Origin: JBLMZI01 sp050258755
GTDB taxonomy: Bacteria; Bacillota; Syntrophomonadia; Syntrophomonadales; DTU052
Reading direction: 5' to 3'
Assembly: GCA_050258755.1 (NCBI GenBank)
Contig: JBLMZI010000003.1
Location: forward strand, 1-64,000
DNA: 64,000 nt
Shown here: positions 34,869 to 42,994 of the stretch, piece after piece
How positions within the stretch are numbered: the stretch's first letter is position 1
How the letters are laid out: the number at the start of each line of letters is the position of its first letter
Position numbers and translations under genes: made by a program
Notes under the pieces: model-generated
Seen by the model: only the letters and a program-made list of their open reading frames with translations
Database searches by the model: none
Told to the model about the DNA's origin: nothing

Positions 34869-34926
34869 GTTCACTACGCGAAGCACGCGTTAGAAAGAGA
34901 ATATAGCTCAAATGGAGGCATACTCA

Positions 34927-36702
34927 ATGAAACTGTTTTCCTTTCCCAAATGGGCAGCGGGTGTTACCCTGGCATTGTTCCTGGCAAGCATGGGGTCAAC
35001 TGCCGCTTTGGCGGCGAAAAAGCCGGCCAAGAAAAGGACTGCCAAGCCGGCGCCGGCGGCGGTCAAGACTATCCCGGTGAAAATAGCGATGGTCGGCTCG
35101 CTGAGCGGCACCTATGCCGCTGATGGGAAAGCGATGAAACAGGGTTTTACGCTGGCCCTGGAACAGGCGAAAAATAAAGCGGGGAATTGTACGGTTCAGA
35201 CCGTCATGGTCGATGATCAGAGTGATGCCAATGAAGGATACGAAAAGACCCGGAAGCTGCTCCTGAAGGACAAGATTGCCGTCATCGTGGGCCCGCTCAG
35301 TTCCGCTATCGCGGAGCGGGTCAGCGAGCTGGCCAACGCAAAGAACGTTCCGTGCGTACTTCCGATTGCGTCGGCCGATTTCCTGACCATGCCGGAAGGG
35401 CAGCGGGCTCCTTATACCTTCCGGGCGGTGGTCGCCGATTCGCTCCAGGGAAAAATGGGCGCGGGGTTTGCCCTGAACTACTTGAAAGGGAAACGCGTTG
35501 GCATTCTGCAAAATGCCGATGAATCCTATTCGGTGGATGTCGCGGACGCATTCAGGGAGACGGCGGAACAAAAAGGCGTCATCATTGCCGCTGATTATGA
35601 GTACTACGAAGGAACTGAGGATTTTTCGGAAGCCCTTAAGTCGATTGCGCAAGCGGACCTGGACGTTCTGTATCTTCCAGGTTTTGATTACCACGTTTCC
35701 ATGATCGCGGCACAGATCAAACAGGCGAAACTGGACTGCAAGCTGCTTTGCTCTGATGCCGCGCTCTATTCCGACGCTGATTATGCGGCGCTGGAAGGGG
35801 CTTATGTGACGGATTATTACGCGAATGACGATCCACGGCCTGCGATGAAGAACTTTCTGCAGCAATATCAAAGCCGGTTCGGTGAACGCGCGAACGAGTC
35901 GGCCGTTTTCGGATATGAAGCGACCATGCTGGCCTTGAACGCGATTAAAAACGCCAACAGCGCCGATCCGGAAAAGGTCCGGGCTGCGCTGCAGAACACC
36001 AGGAATCTACCGATGGTAACTGGGCAAACCACGATTGACGGCCAGGGCAGCGCGGTGAAACCGTGTGTCGTGAAGCTGTTCAATGCGGCCCGGGACACGG
36101 AATACGTTACCGCGATTGACCCGGTTACTCTGATGCCGATTTATACAGCGTCCACGAATCGGCAATCTCCCAAAACCGAAAGCGCATCGAAACTGGGCGC
36201 TTCCTTACAGCCGGTTACGGTTGACGGCATCGAACTGGTGCCATACAAAAATGAAGATGCGGGTTTTGCGATGCTCGTCCCGAAGGGATGGCCACCCATT
36301 GGCGAAGGTGATTCAGGGGCGGGATGGACTGCTAATTCGTCTGATAAGGTTTTTTTGTCGATTGCTACCAGTGAGAAGTTATACCAGGTCATGGAAGACA
36401 AGGGCGTGGTTGCGGGCTTCAAGGCAATACTCAAACTCGCTGTCTTAAAACTGGAGAATTGTACCGCAACCGAACCCAAACCAATTATGGTGAGCGGGCT
36501 TCCGGGTGCGGAAGCAAGCTTCACCAACACCGACCGCGGCACCGAATTTGTGACCGTGGAACGGGTTTTCCTGAACAGTGGCTTGTGCTGGGATGCGGCC
36601 TTTAAAATCGAAACCGGCAAACGAAACAAATATGAAAACGCGCTGAAAAAGTGCCTGGATTCACTGGAAATCAGCGGATTGCCCTCCGGATCGCAGGTAT
36701 AG
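34927..36702 (+). CDS. Periplasmic-binding protein fused to a PsbP-like domain, paralogue 3
   Basis: A 591-residue protein, the same length as paralogue 2. Signal peptide (KWAAGVTLALFLASMGSTAA), KKPAKKRTAKPAPAAVK linker, type I periplasmic-binding domain (about 52-400: VKIAMVGSLSGTYAADGKAM, MVDDQSDANEGYEKT, IAVIVGPLSSAIAERVSELA, VFGYEATMLALNAIK) and the PsbP-like domain opening AGFAMLVPKGW. GGAGG eight bases before ATG 34927 fixes the start. Differences in the pocket region among the three paralogues suggest different ligands. A strong terminator follows. Confidence 0.85.
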   Translation: MKLFSFPKWAAGVTLALFLASMGSTAALAAKKPAKKRTAKPAPAAVKTIPVKIAMVGSLSGTYAADGKAMKQGFTLALEQAKNKAGNCTVQTVMVDDQSDANEGYEKTRKLLLKDKIAVIVGPLSSAIAERVSELANAKNVPCVLPIASADFLTMPEGQRAPYTFRAVVADSLQGKMGAGFALNYLKGKRVGILQNADESYSVDVADAFRETAEQKGVIIAADYEYYEGTEDFSEALKSIAQADLDVLYLPGFDYHVSMIAAQIKQAKLDCKLLCSDAALYSDADYAALEGAYVTDYYANDDPRPAMKNFLQQYQSRFGERANESAVFGYEATMLALNAIKNANSADPEKVRAALQNTRNLPMVTGQTTIDGQGSAVKPCVVKLFNAARDTEYVTAIDPVTLMPIYTASTNRQSPKTESASKLGASLQPVTVDGIELVPYKNEDAGFAMLVPKGWPPIGEGDSGAGWTANSSDKVFLSIATSEKLYQVMEDKGVVAGFKAILKLAVLKLENCTATEPKPIMVSGLPGAEASFTNTDRGTEFVTVERVFLNSGLCWDAAFKIETGKRNKYENALKKCLDSLEISGLPSGSQV

Positions 36703-36772
36703 TTCATTGAATGTTTGATAAGGCTTGCTGCCAATTGATGTCCCGGCTAAAGCCTGATGGTGAGCCAGAGTT

Positions 36773-36806
36773 AACCGGCCCCTCATTTTTAGGGGCCGGT
36801 TTTCCT
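36773..36806 (+). terminator. Intrinsic terminator after binding-protein paralogue 3
   Basis: Perfect 11-base stem AACCGGCCCCT / AGGGGCCGGTT around CATTTTT, followed by TTCCTTTTC. Confidence 0.88.
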
Positions 36807-37055
36807 TTTCATTCCAGCCGCCCAAGCCCATCCTGCGGCCATTGAGAAAGGGTCGCCCGGCAAGGGGGGATCATTCGGCAAAATCCGGCCTATTTCATGA
36901 CTGTGCGCCTTCTGGAGGGAGTGAGAACTGTTTTCGGCTGATTCCGTCCTGGTTTCGCCCGCAGAAACGGGCTTTTCCATGGCATAATGAAATCAGCCGC
37001 GGTCCGACAGCATGCGGGCATTAACGGCAGTAACCTGAATGGGGAGGCGAGCAAC
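36807..37055. other. Intergenic region upstream of lysA
   Basis: No gene is seen. A small hairpin GCCCG-CAGAAA-CGGGC with TTTT (36957-36976) resembles a weak terminator or attenuator, and CATAAT (36983-36988) could be a -10 without a good -35. I looked for a lysine riboswitch or T-box core and did not find one. Confidence 0.35.
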
Positions 37056-38276
37056 ATGTGGTTAGAGGAACGGATGGCGTTCGAACTGGTGGCGGCACAC
37101 GGGACGCCGCTTTATGTCTATAGTGAGGCCGTATTGCGGGAACGGTGCCGTGAGCTGCTGGCTTTCGTGCCCGGGCTCAGTCTGCGGGTGAATTACTCGG
37201 CCAAAGCCAATACCAATCCGCATTTGATGCGTATTGCGTTCGAGGAAGGGCTGGACGTGGATGCCATGTCACCGGGTGAAATCGAATTGGAACAGATGGC
37301 CGGTTTTAGCCCGGACCGGATTTTCTATATCGGCAACAATGTTTCCGATGACGAAATGCGGTTTGCGGTGGAACGCGGGATTCTGGTCAGCGTGGATTCG
37401 CTGGACCAGCTTCGCCGCTTTGGCGAAATCAATCCCGGCGGCCGGGTGGCGGTCCGTTTTAACCCCGGGGAAGGAGCCGGGCATCATGAAAAAGTGGTGA
37501 CTGCCGGTAAAAAGACAAAATTCGGCGTGACGCCCGACAGCATCCCGGCTGTGCGGGCCCTGCTTTCCACCTATAATCTCAAACTGGCGGCGATCAACCA
37601 GCATATCGGCTCATTGTTTCTCACCGGTGATTCGTACGTGAACGGGGTTCGGAATCTTTTAGCCATCGCGCGCGCATTTCCGGGGCTAGAATTCATTGAT
37701 TTCGGCGGCGGCTTCGGGGTTCCCTACCGGCCGGGCGAAAACCGTCTGGACCTGGCGGCGCTGGGGGCTGAGATGAACCGGGTGATCAAGGCCTTTCTGG
37801 CCGACTACGATAACCCGGAGGTAACGTTCCGGGTTGAACCGGGGCGTTATGTGGTGGCGGAATCAGGCATTTTGCTGGGAACTGTGCATGCGGTGAAAGA
37901 GAACTATGGCGTGCTCTACTTAGGAACTGATCTGGGCTTTAATGTGCTGGCCCGGCCGGTGATGTACGATGCATACCACGAGATCAACGTGCTTAAAGCC
38001 CGCGGCGCATCCACCGAAGGAACCCGGGAAGCGACCGTGGTCGGCAACATCTGTGAAACCGGGGATGTGCTGGCCCGGGACCGGGCCTTACCGCATACGG
38101 AAACCGGGGATTTGGTGGCGGTGATGAATGCCGGGGCTTATGGCTACAGCATGTCCTCCAATTATAACTGCCGCCTTCGCCCGGCTGAAGTGCTGATCGG
38201 GCTGGATGGCAAGCCTCGGGTGATTCGAAACCGTGAAACCCTGGAAGATCTAAAGCGGGGAATTCCCGGGCCATAG
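37056..38276 (+). CDS. lysA: Diaminopimelate decarboxylase LysA
   Basis: A 406-residue fold-type III PLP enzyme converting meso-diaminopimelate to lysine. The PLP lysine lies in NYSAKANTNPHL; other family signatures are DVDAMSPGEIEL, RFNPGEGAGHHEKVVTAG, KFGVTP, HIGSL, FIDFGGGFGVPYRPG, RVEPGRYVVAESG, VVGNICETGDVLARDR and AGAYGYSMSSNYNCRLRPAEVL (the last with the ligand-binding tyrosine). GGGGAGG eight bases before ATG 37056 fixes the start; the frame from 36987 is rejected. It is probably monocistronic, between terminators. Confidence 0.95.
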   Translation: MWLEERMAFELVAAHGTPLYVYSEAVLRERCRELLAFVPGLSLRVNYSAKANTNPHLMRIAFEEGLDVDAMSPGEIELEQMAGFSPDRIFYIGNNVSDDEMRFAVERGILVSVDSLDQLRRFGEINPGGRVAVRFNPGEGAGHHEKVVTAGKKTKFGVTPDSIPAVRALLSTYNLKLAAINQHIGSLFLTGDSYVNGVRNLLAIARAFPGLEFIDFGGGFGVPYRPGENRLDLAALGAEMNRVIKAFLADYDNPEVTFRVEPGRYVVAESGILLGTVHAVKENYGVLYLGTDLGFNVLARPVMYDAYHEINVLKARGASTEGTREATVVGNICETGDVLARDRALPHTETGDLVAVMNAGAYGYSMSSNYNCRLRPAEVLIGLDGKPRVIRNRETLEDLKRGIPGP

Positions 38277-38290
38277 ATGGAAAGAACGAA

Positions 38291-38320
38291 AACGGCCTGC
38301 ATTAGCAGGCCGTTTGTTTC
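38291..38320. terminator. Bidirectional terminator between lysA and cheV
   Basis: Stem AACGGCCTGC / GCAGGCCGTT with loop ATTA. TGTTTCC follows on the plus strand, and AAGAACGAA before it gives a T-rich tail on the minus strand for cheV. Confidence 0.82.
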
Positions 38321-38335
38321 CGTTGAATTGCGATT

Positions 38336-39241
38336 TTATAACACCAGGCGGTCAATCGCACCGGCGAGCATCAGGTACTGCGGCTTGCTGATCTGGTCGT
38401 CCGCGCCCACCGATTGCCCTTTGTGGAGCAGATCTTCAGTGATCAACGAGGAGAAAATAATCACCGGCAGTTTTTTCAGGATTTTGTGTTCCTTGACGCG
38501 CCGGGTCAATTGATGACCGTCCATCTGCGGCATCTCAATGTCGGTGATAAGCAGGTTCACTTCATTGAAAATCCCGTCTTCAATGGCTTCAACCCGGGAT
38601 TCTAGGAACTGCCAAGCTTCAGCCCCGTTATCGAAAATTTGCATTTTGGTATACCCGGCTTCGTGCAGTACTTCTTTCAGAAACGCCTGCAGGGTGTGTG
38701 AATCTTCGGCAATCAGAACGTTTTTCTCCGATCGGTCCATCTTAGACAATCCCTCGATGGAGTCCTTTTGGAATCCGAGCCGCGGATTAATATCGACCAC
38801 GATCTTTTCAAAGTCGAGCAGCAGGATAATCCGGTCATCCATTTTGATGATCCCAACCACGATGCCGTCGGCTGCATACGAGTACTTGGCCGGTTTTTCA
38901 ACCTGGGACCATTTGATCCGGTGGATCCGGTTTACGCTGTGAACGTGAAAGCCGGTTTTCATCAGGTTGAATTCGGTGACAATGATCCGCTCCATTTCCG
39001 GGTTTTCGGACGGTCCCGCATTCAGGTATCCCCCCAGATTGATAATGGGAAGCACGCTGCCGCGCAGTTCGATGAGGCCTTCCATGCAAGGATGAGCACC
39101 CGGCAGGGGGACAGTTTTCGTTGTTTTGATGATTTCGCGTACTTTGATGACATTAATGCCGTAGAGTTCATTACCGATGGTAAATTCGACGATCTCCATC
39201 TCTTCGGTACCGGCTTCAAGCAATACACCCGTTTCAGCCAT
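38336..39241 (-). CDS. cheV: Chemotaxis protein CheV (CheW-receiver)
   Basis: A 301-residue adaptor. Residues 13-155 are a CheW-like SH3-type domain (IVEFTIGNELYGINVIKVREII, MEGLIELRGSVLPIINL). Residues 172-300 are a receiver with phospho-acceptor in LLITDIEMPQMDG and conserved lysine in DQISKPQ. CheV couples receptors to CheA and aids adaptation. GGAGGAAT lies seven bases upstream. The minus-strand upstream region has TCAA, 14 bases, then GCGATAGA, weakly like a sigma-D motility promoter. No cheA, cheY or flagellar genes are in the window. Confidence 0.95.
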   Translation of the reverse strand: MAETGVLLEAGTEEMEIVEFTIGNELYGINVIKVREIIKTTKTVPLPGAHPCMEGLIELRGSVLPIINLGGYLNAGPSENPEMERIIVTEFNLMKTGFHVHSVNRIHRIKWSQVEKPAKYSYAADGIVVGIIKMDDRIILLLDFEKIVVDINPRLGFQKDSIEGLSKMDRSEKNVLIAEDSHTLQAFLKEVLHEAGYTKMQIFDNGAEAWQFLESRVEAIEDGIFNEVNLLITDIEMPQMDGHQLTRRVKEHKILKKLPVIIFSSLITEDLLHKGQSVGADDQISKPQYLMLAGAIDRLVL

Positions 39242-39294
39242 GCGGTATTCCTCCTAACACATCTATCGCGTTATGGATTCTCTTTGAGAGCGGA

Positions 39295-39684
39295 TCAAAC
39301 GACAAAGGGAATCAGGGTAGCCCAAAGAATGACCAGAAACAAAAGGCCTGCAACAATCCAGGCACTCCAAAGCAACCAATAGTATTTCGACTTGTCCTGG
39401 TGAAGGTCCTTGTAAATGAATTCATAAACCAGATTTTCGTGAAACACGATCGCGACCAGTATGGTGGATATGTACATGGCGATAAACAGGCCGCCGATGT
39501 CCAATCCATGCTTCGTGTAAACGCGAAAGGCAAGAAGAAGCGCGGTTGCAGCCGCAAGAATGACCAGCCAAAAACGCTCGATTTTGTGCACTTTGCTGAT
39601 CCTAACCAGATTCCCGCCGCAGACCGGACAGCTGCCCTCGACAAAATATTCCTGTTTACAGGCGACACAGTATTGTTTTCGCAG
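39295..39684 (-). CDS. Zinc-ribbon membrane protein, probable CTG start
   Basis: The first ATG/GTG/TTG in this frame is at 39591, inside the protein. The frame is open upstream and encodes a zinc ribbon, YCVACKQEYFVEGSCPVCGG, directly before the membrane part. A perfect AGGAGG (39694-39699) lies nine bases before an in-frame CTG at 39682-39684, so translation probably starts there and gives 129 residues. Three membrane helices follow: FWLVILAAATALLLAFRVY, GLFIAMYISTILVAIVF and WIVAGLLFLVILWATLIPF. Function unknown. It is divergent from the D,D-carboxypeptidase gene, which also begins with a zinc ribbon. If CTG is not used, a 98-residue protein without the ribbon would result, with no ribosome site. 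Confidence 0.72.
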   Translation of the reverse strand: MRKQYCVACKQEYFVEGSCPVCGGNLVRISKVHKIERFWLVILAAATALLLAFRVYTKHGLDIGGLFIAMYISTILVAIVFHENLVYEFIYKDLHQDKSKYYWLLWSAWIVAGLLFLVILWATLIPFVV

Positions 39685-39699
39685 AAAACGACACCTCCT

Positions 39700-39988
39700 A
39701 TGTTCTATTGTATCAAATGACCGAAAATTCTGTTATGCTTTCTTGCCGGGTGTCGAATCCGGGCTGAGACGATACGGCAACCGGTTTATCCGGGCGTTTG
39801 CGCAGACCCGGGAAAAGGATATAATTAGGAACGGAGAGCCATTGGCCGAAAGACCTGAAAATGCAGAAGACAGAATAGACTGCAACATCGTCAAGGGACA
39901 TATTTCCAATTCTTAATAGCGTTGTGGCGCGAAGCGGAACCTGCAGCATCGAAGTGTGTCCCTTATCCTTAATATAGGGGTAATCATC
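39700..39988. other. Divergent intergenic region before the 39989 gene
   Basis: A TATAAT (39820-39825) facing the plus-strand gene has TTGCGC 16 bases before it (39798-39803), a possible promoter with a 160-base leader. The rest is unassigned. Confidence 0.4.
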
Positions 39989-41344
39989 ATGGTCCGAATT
40001 TGTCCGAAATGTTTTACAGTCAATCCAGAAAAATATGAGCTTTGTGAGACCTGTGGTACCTTGCTGACCGATGAAAAGCCCATGCCGATCACCGGGACGA
40101 AAACACCGCCGGCCCCGCCGCCCAAACGGCGGAAGGAGCTTTCCGAAACCCTTTTCGAGGCCGGATCCGAACACGAGCGGCGCCAGCGGCTGCGTCAGAT
40201 CCGAAATCTCGGCGCGGCCTTGTGTATTGCGGCTGCGGCTGCCCTGTTTGTCTGGTTCTTACCGGCAGCGACCGTGAATCATCCGGTTCCCAGTACGCCA
40301 GCTGACCCCGGTTACCTGGACCTGGCGCCGCATATCCCGATTTCGGCCCCGTCCGCAATTTTGATTGATGCCGACAGCGGCGCGGTACTGTACGCGAAAA
40401 ACCCGGATATTCAGGTGCCGCCGGCCAGCACCACCAAACTGATGACGCTTCTGCTGGCACTGGATTCGATGGACGCCGGGGAAGTCATGCCCGATGACCG
40501 GGTTCAGCCGTCCAAGAACGCAGCAAGCGTGGGCGGCGCACACACATTCCGGGCCGGTGAAACGATCACGTTCCGGGACCTGCTTACGGCGATTGCGATT
40601 GGCACGGCCAATGACGCCTGTGTTGCGCTTGCCGAACATCTCGAAGGCACGCCGCGCGCGTTTGTGGACCGCATGAATCAGCGGGCCAGGCAGCTAGGCA
40701 TGAAACATACCCGTTTTGTCAACGCCTATGGCCTTTCTGCACACGGCCAGTACACAACCGCCGCCGATATCGCCAAACTTGGGCAGGCGGCGTTACGGCA
40801 CCCGGAAATCACGAAGTACACCTCAATCCGGGAAGCCAGCCTGCGTAATGGTGCCGTCACCTTGTCGAACTCCAACAAGCTCCTGTGGATGTATCGCGGC
40901 GCGGACGGGCTGAAAACCGGCTGGACCCAGGAAGCGAGATTTTGCCTGGTTTCGACCGTAAAACGGAACCAGTTCAGGCTCATCGCCGCAGTGTTCGGCA
41001 GTCCCGACCCCAAAGGGCATTTCAAGGATTCAATCAAGCTGTTCGATTACGGTTTCGGACGGTTTTCCTTCGTGCCGTATGCCAAAGCGGGACAAACCTG
41101 CGGCACGGTCTCGGTCTGGCTGGGAAAAGGGTCCGAGGTGAAGGCGATACCGGCTGAGAATGTCGGCTTAATCAGCCTGGCCGGCCGGGAGCACGAAGTC
41201 ACTTTCAAAAAGACCTTGAAGCGGCGGGTTATGGCGCCGGTCCCCAAAGGTGCGCAGTTGGGGCGGATCGATGTTTACCGCAAAGGACAGTTGGTGAAAT
41301 CAGTCGATCTGGTCGCGAAGAACCGGATTAATTCCTGGCTTTAG
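39989..41344 (+). CDS. D-alanyl-D-alanine carboxypeptidase (peptidase S11) with N-terminal zinc ribbon
   Basis: A 451-residue protein. An N-terminal zinc ribbon (CPKC, then CETC about 11 residues later) is followed by a proline-rich linker, a basic region, a signal anchor (about 70-93) and a penicillin-binding S11 domain (about 110-345). Catalytic motifs are STTK in PPASTTKLMT, TAN in GTANDAC in place of the usual SxN, and KTG in LKTGWT. A C-terminal beta domain (350-445) is like PBP5 domain II. A cytosolic zinc ribbon on an extracytoplasmic cell-wall enzyme is odd and may sense or recruit something inside. Start 39989 has AGGGG nine bases upstream; the frame from 39956 is rejected. Confidence 0.9.
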   Translation: MVRICPKCFTVNPEKYELCETCGTLLTDEKPMPITGTKTPPAPPPKRRKELSETLFEAGSEHERRQRLRQIRNLGAALCIAAAAALFVWFLPAATVNHPVPSTPADPGYLDLAPHIPISAPSAILIDADSGAVLYAKNPDIQVPPASTTKLMTLLLALDSMDAGEVMPDDRVQPSKNAASVGGAHTFRAGETITFRDLLTAIAIGTANDACVALAEHLEGTPRAFVDRMNQRARQLGMKHTRFVNAYGLSAHGQYTTAADIAKLGQAALRHPEITKYTSIREASLRNGAVTLSNSNKLLWMYRGADGLKTGWTQEARFCLVSTVKRNQFRLIAAVFGSPDPKGHFKDSIKLFDYGFGRFSFVPYAKAGQTCGTVSVWLGKGSEVKAIPAENVGLISLAGREHEVTFKKTLKRRVMAPVPKGAQLGRIDVYRKGQLVKSVDLVAKNRINSWL

Positions 41345-41379
41345 CCCGACCACGGGATCACTCAATCACCAGAGATGAA

Positions 41380-41408
41380 AAAAGAGCCGGTTTTCCGGCT
41401 CTTTTGTT
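41380..41408. terminator. Bidirectional terminator between the S11 peptidase and cheX
   Basis: Stem AAAAGAGCCGG / CCGGCTCTTTT with loop TTTT, followed by GTT. The reverse strand has a T-rich tail too. Confidence 0.85.
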
Positions 41409-41434
41409 GCTTTCTTCAGGGTTGTCCGCACAGA

Positions 41435-41896
41435 CTAGGTTTCAACACCGATATTGACTTCCACAACGTTTCCGTCAATCAGCATCTGCACCGAGATAAA
41501 CCGTTCATTGCTCAGTTTTGCCTTAAAGTTGTCCCCCACAATCAGGCTGGGGGGTGAAATATTGGCGCTGATGCCCAGCGACTCAAAGCGGATGGCCGCA
41601 TTCGCCGCTAGCATATTGGCCAGCTCGGAGACCGCGCTCTGGGCCATATCGTCAAATACATCGACCGGCATGCCCATCATCATGGTCGAAGCAATCTGTC
41701 TTGCGGTTTCTTCGGTCATATTATACGCGACGTTGCCCTGCACCTGATTGGAGATTCCGACCAGCAGGGTCACGCCAAGGCTGTCCATATGCTGGTCTTT
41801 CAATCCGAGTTTCCCGCTGCTCACAGAGTGAAACCCGAGCTGGGGCATAACGTTCGCGACGGCATCAAGAAAAGGGTTAATCAAATTGACGTCCAA
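41435..41896 (-). CDS. cheX: CheX-family chemotaxis phosphatase
   Basis: A 153-residue CheC/CheX/FliY-family protein. The active motif E-x2-N is visible in SAVSELANMLAANAAIRF and the following proline region in ISANISPPSL. It would dephosphorylate CheY-type receivers. The start is TTG at 41896, placed immediately after the stop of the receiver-CheX gene, with GGGGAGG eight bases upstream in that gene's last codons; translation is coupled. A shared terminator at 41380 ends the transcript. Confidence 0.9.
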   Translation of the reverse strand: MDVNLINPFLDAVANVMPQLGFHSVSSGKLGLKDQHMDSLGVTLLVGISNQVQGNVAYNMTEETARQIASTMMMGMPVDVFDDMAQSAVSELANMLAANAAIRFESLGISANISPPSLIVGDNFKAKLSNERFISVQMLIDGNVVEVNIGVET

Positions 41897-42748
41897 TTAC
41901 TCCACCTCCCCGACAAACCCGACGCTGACAGCGAACAGGCCGATTTCTGTTTGCGCGTTGATGAGTGCGACATTGAGTTTCGGGTTAAAGAGGTTCATTT
42001 TCTCGCCGCTCAGAATTCCCGGCGGCGAAACCCGGAGTTCGCCATCTTTGAACAGGTTGTTGATCCTGGATACCGCGTTGCCGCCGATGATATTGGAGAT
42101 TTCTCCCATGGCGTACAGAATATCCTCTTCAGAGACTTCGTCCCGGTTCAGCAGTTTTCGGGTAATCGCGGAACCGGTTTCGTGCGAAACGTCAAATATA
42201 ACCTTTCCCCGGTCGTTGCCAGTGATGCCTAAAAAGACGGCAATCCCCTGGGATGGATAGCCGTCGTCCGGATTGCGGACCACTTCCAGTTCGGGATTCA
42301 AGCCCGCCATATCCTGGAGATTTTCCTTCAAAGCGGCGATAAACTGGGAAAGGTATGTTTCCTGGCGTTCATTGATCTCTGAGCCCCGGAACACCCGGCG
42401 AATATATAAAATCAGCTCATCTTTCTTAATCGGCTTCTGAACGAACGCCTTGATGCCGATCACTTTGCCGCGGGCAATCAGTGATTCGTCGCGCATGGAA
42501 CTCAGCATGATGATTTTCGCCTGCGAGTCCAGGGACAGGATTTCCCGGCTGCATGCCAGGCCGTCCATATCCGGCATGGTCATATCCATTGTCACCACAT
42601 CGGGTAGGTGGTCTTGATACCATTCTATGGCCTTTTTTCCGCTGTCGGCCACGCCAATCACTTCAATATCATCCGTGTTGAGCGCTCCCTTGATCATCTC
42701 AAGGCTAAAGGGAGAGTCATCAACCGCGAGAACCTTGATTTTTTCCAC
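41897..42748 (-). CDS. Response regulator fused to a CheX domain
   Basis: A 283-residue protein. Residues 3-125 are a receiver: VLAVDDSPFSLEM, phospho-acceptor aspartate in DVVTMDMTMPDMDG, threonine/serine in IIMLSSMRDE and lysine in AFVQKPIKK. A linker with a helix (INERQETYLSQFIAALKENL) leads to a CheX-like domain (about 160-280) with the E-x2-N motif in YAMGEISNIIGGNAV. So the same protein carries a phosphorylatable receiver and a possible phosphatase. GTG start with AGGTGA upstream. It forms an operon with the separate CheX gene. Confidence 0.91.
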   Translation of the reverse strand: MEKIKVLAVDDSPFSLEMIKGALNTDDIEVIGVADSGKKAIEWYQDHLPDVVTMDMTMPDMDGLACSREILSLDSQAKIIMLSSMRDESLIARGKVIGIKAFVQKPIKKDELILYIRRVFRGSEINERQETYLSQFIAALKENLQDMAGLNPELEVVRNPDDGYPSQGIAVFLGITGNDRGKVIFDVSHETGSAITRKLLNRDEVSEEDILYAMGEISNIIGGNAVSRINNLFKDGELRVSPPGILSGEKMNLFNPKLNVALINAQTEIGLFAVSVGFVGEVE

Positions 42749-42994
42749 TGGTTCACCTGCTTTCTGTCTGTAAGCTTGAACAATCTGGTGAAAGGATTAC
42801 GAATCCGAACAAGACGTGCAAAAAGTCTGTAATGATATATTTCGTGCTTCAGCGACAAAATCCTTTCTGACCGGGACTTAAAGGCGATTGGAAAAGCTGG
42901 CTGGAAAAGGTTACGGTCGTCCGATGAAGGGTTTTAAAAAGGCGGCGGAGAAAAACAAAAAGAATCAACTAGGTATTAAAGAACGGGGCCGCCT

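Noticed and set aside
34996..35871. A 291-codon minus-strand frame opposite binding-protein paralogue 3
   Set aside because: Composition is that of an antisense shadow (high Arg and Ile, no domain), with no ribosome site.
36807..37055. Possible lysine riboswitch upstream of lysA
   Set aside because: The conserved aptamer segments are not present and the stretch is only about 250 bases with a single weak hairpin.
38768..39382. A 204-codon plus-strand frame opposite cheV
   Set aside because: cheV is clear by domain content; the opposite frame lacks a start signal and any motif.
39312..39668. A 118-codon minus-strand frame overlapping the zinc-ribbon gene
   Set aside because: Only the frame of 39295-39684 has the ribbon cysteines, the membrane helices and the AGGAGG site.
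39730..39800. A GACGATACGGCAACCGG segment resembling parts of SAM or cyclic di-GMP riboswitch cores
   Set aside because: The rest of neither consensus can be fitted, and the nearby genes do not suit a SAM switch.
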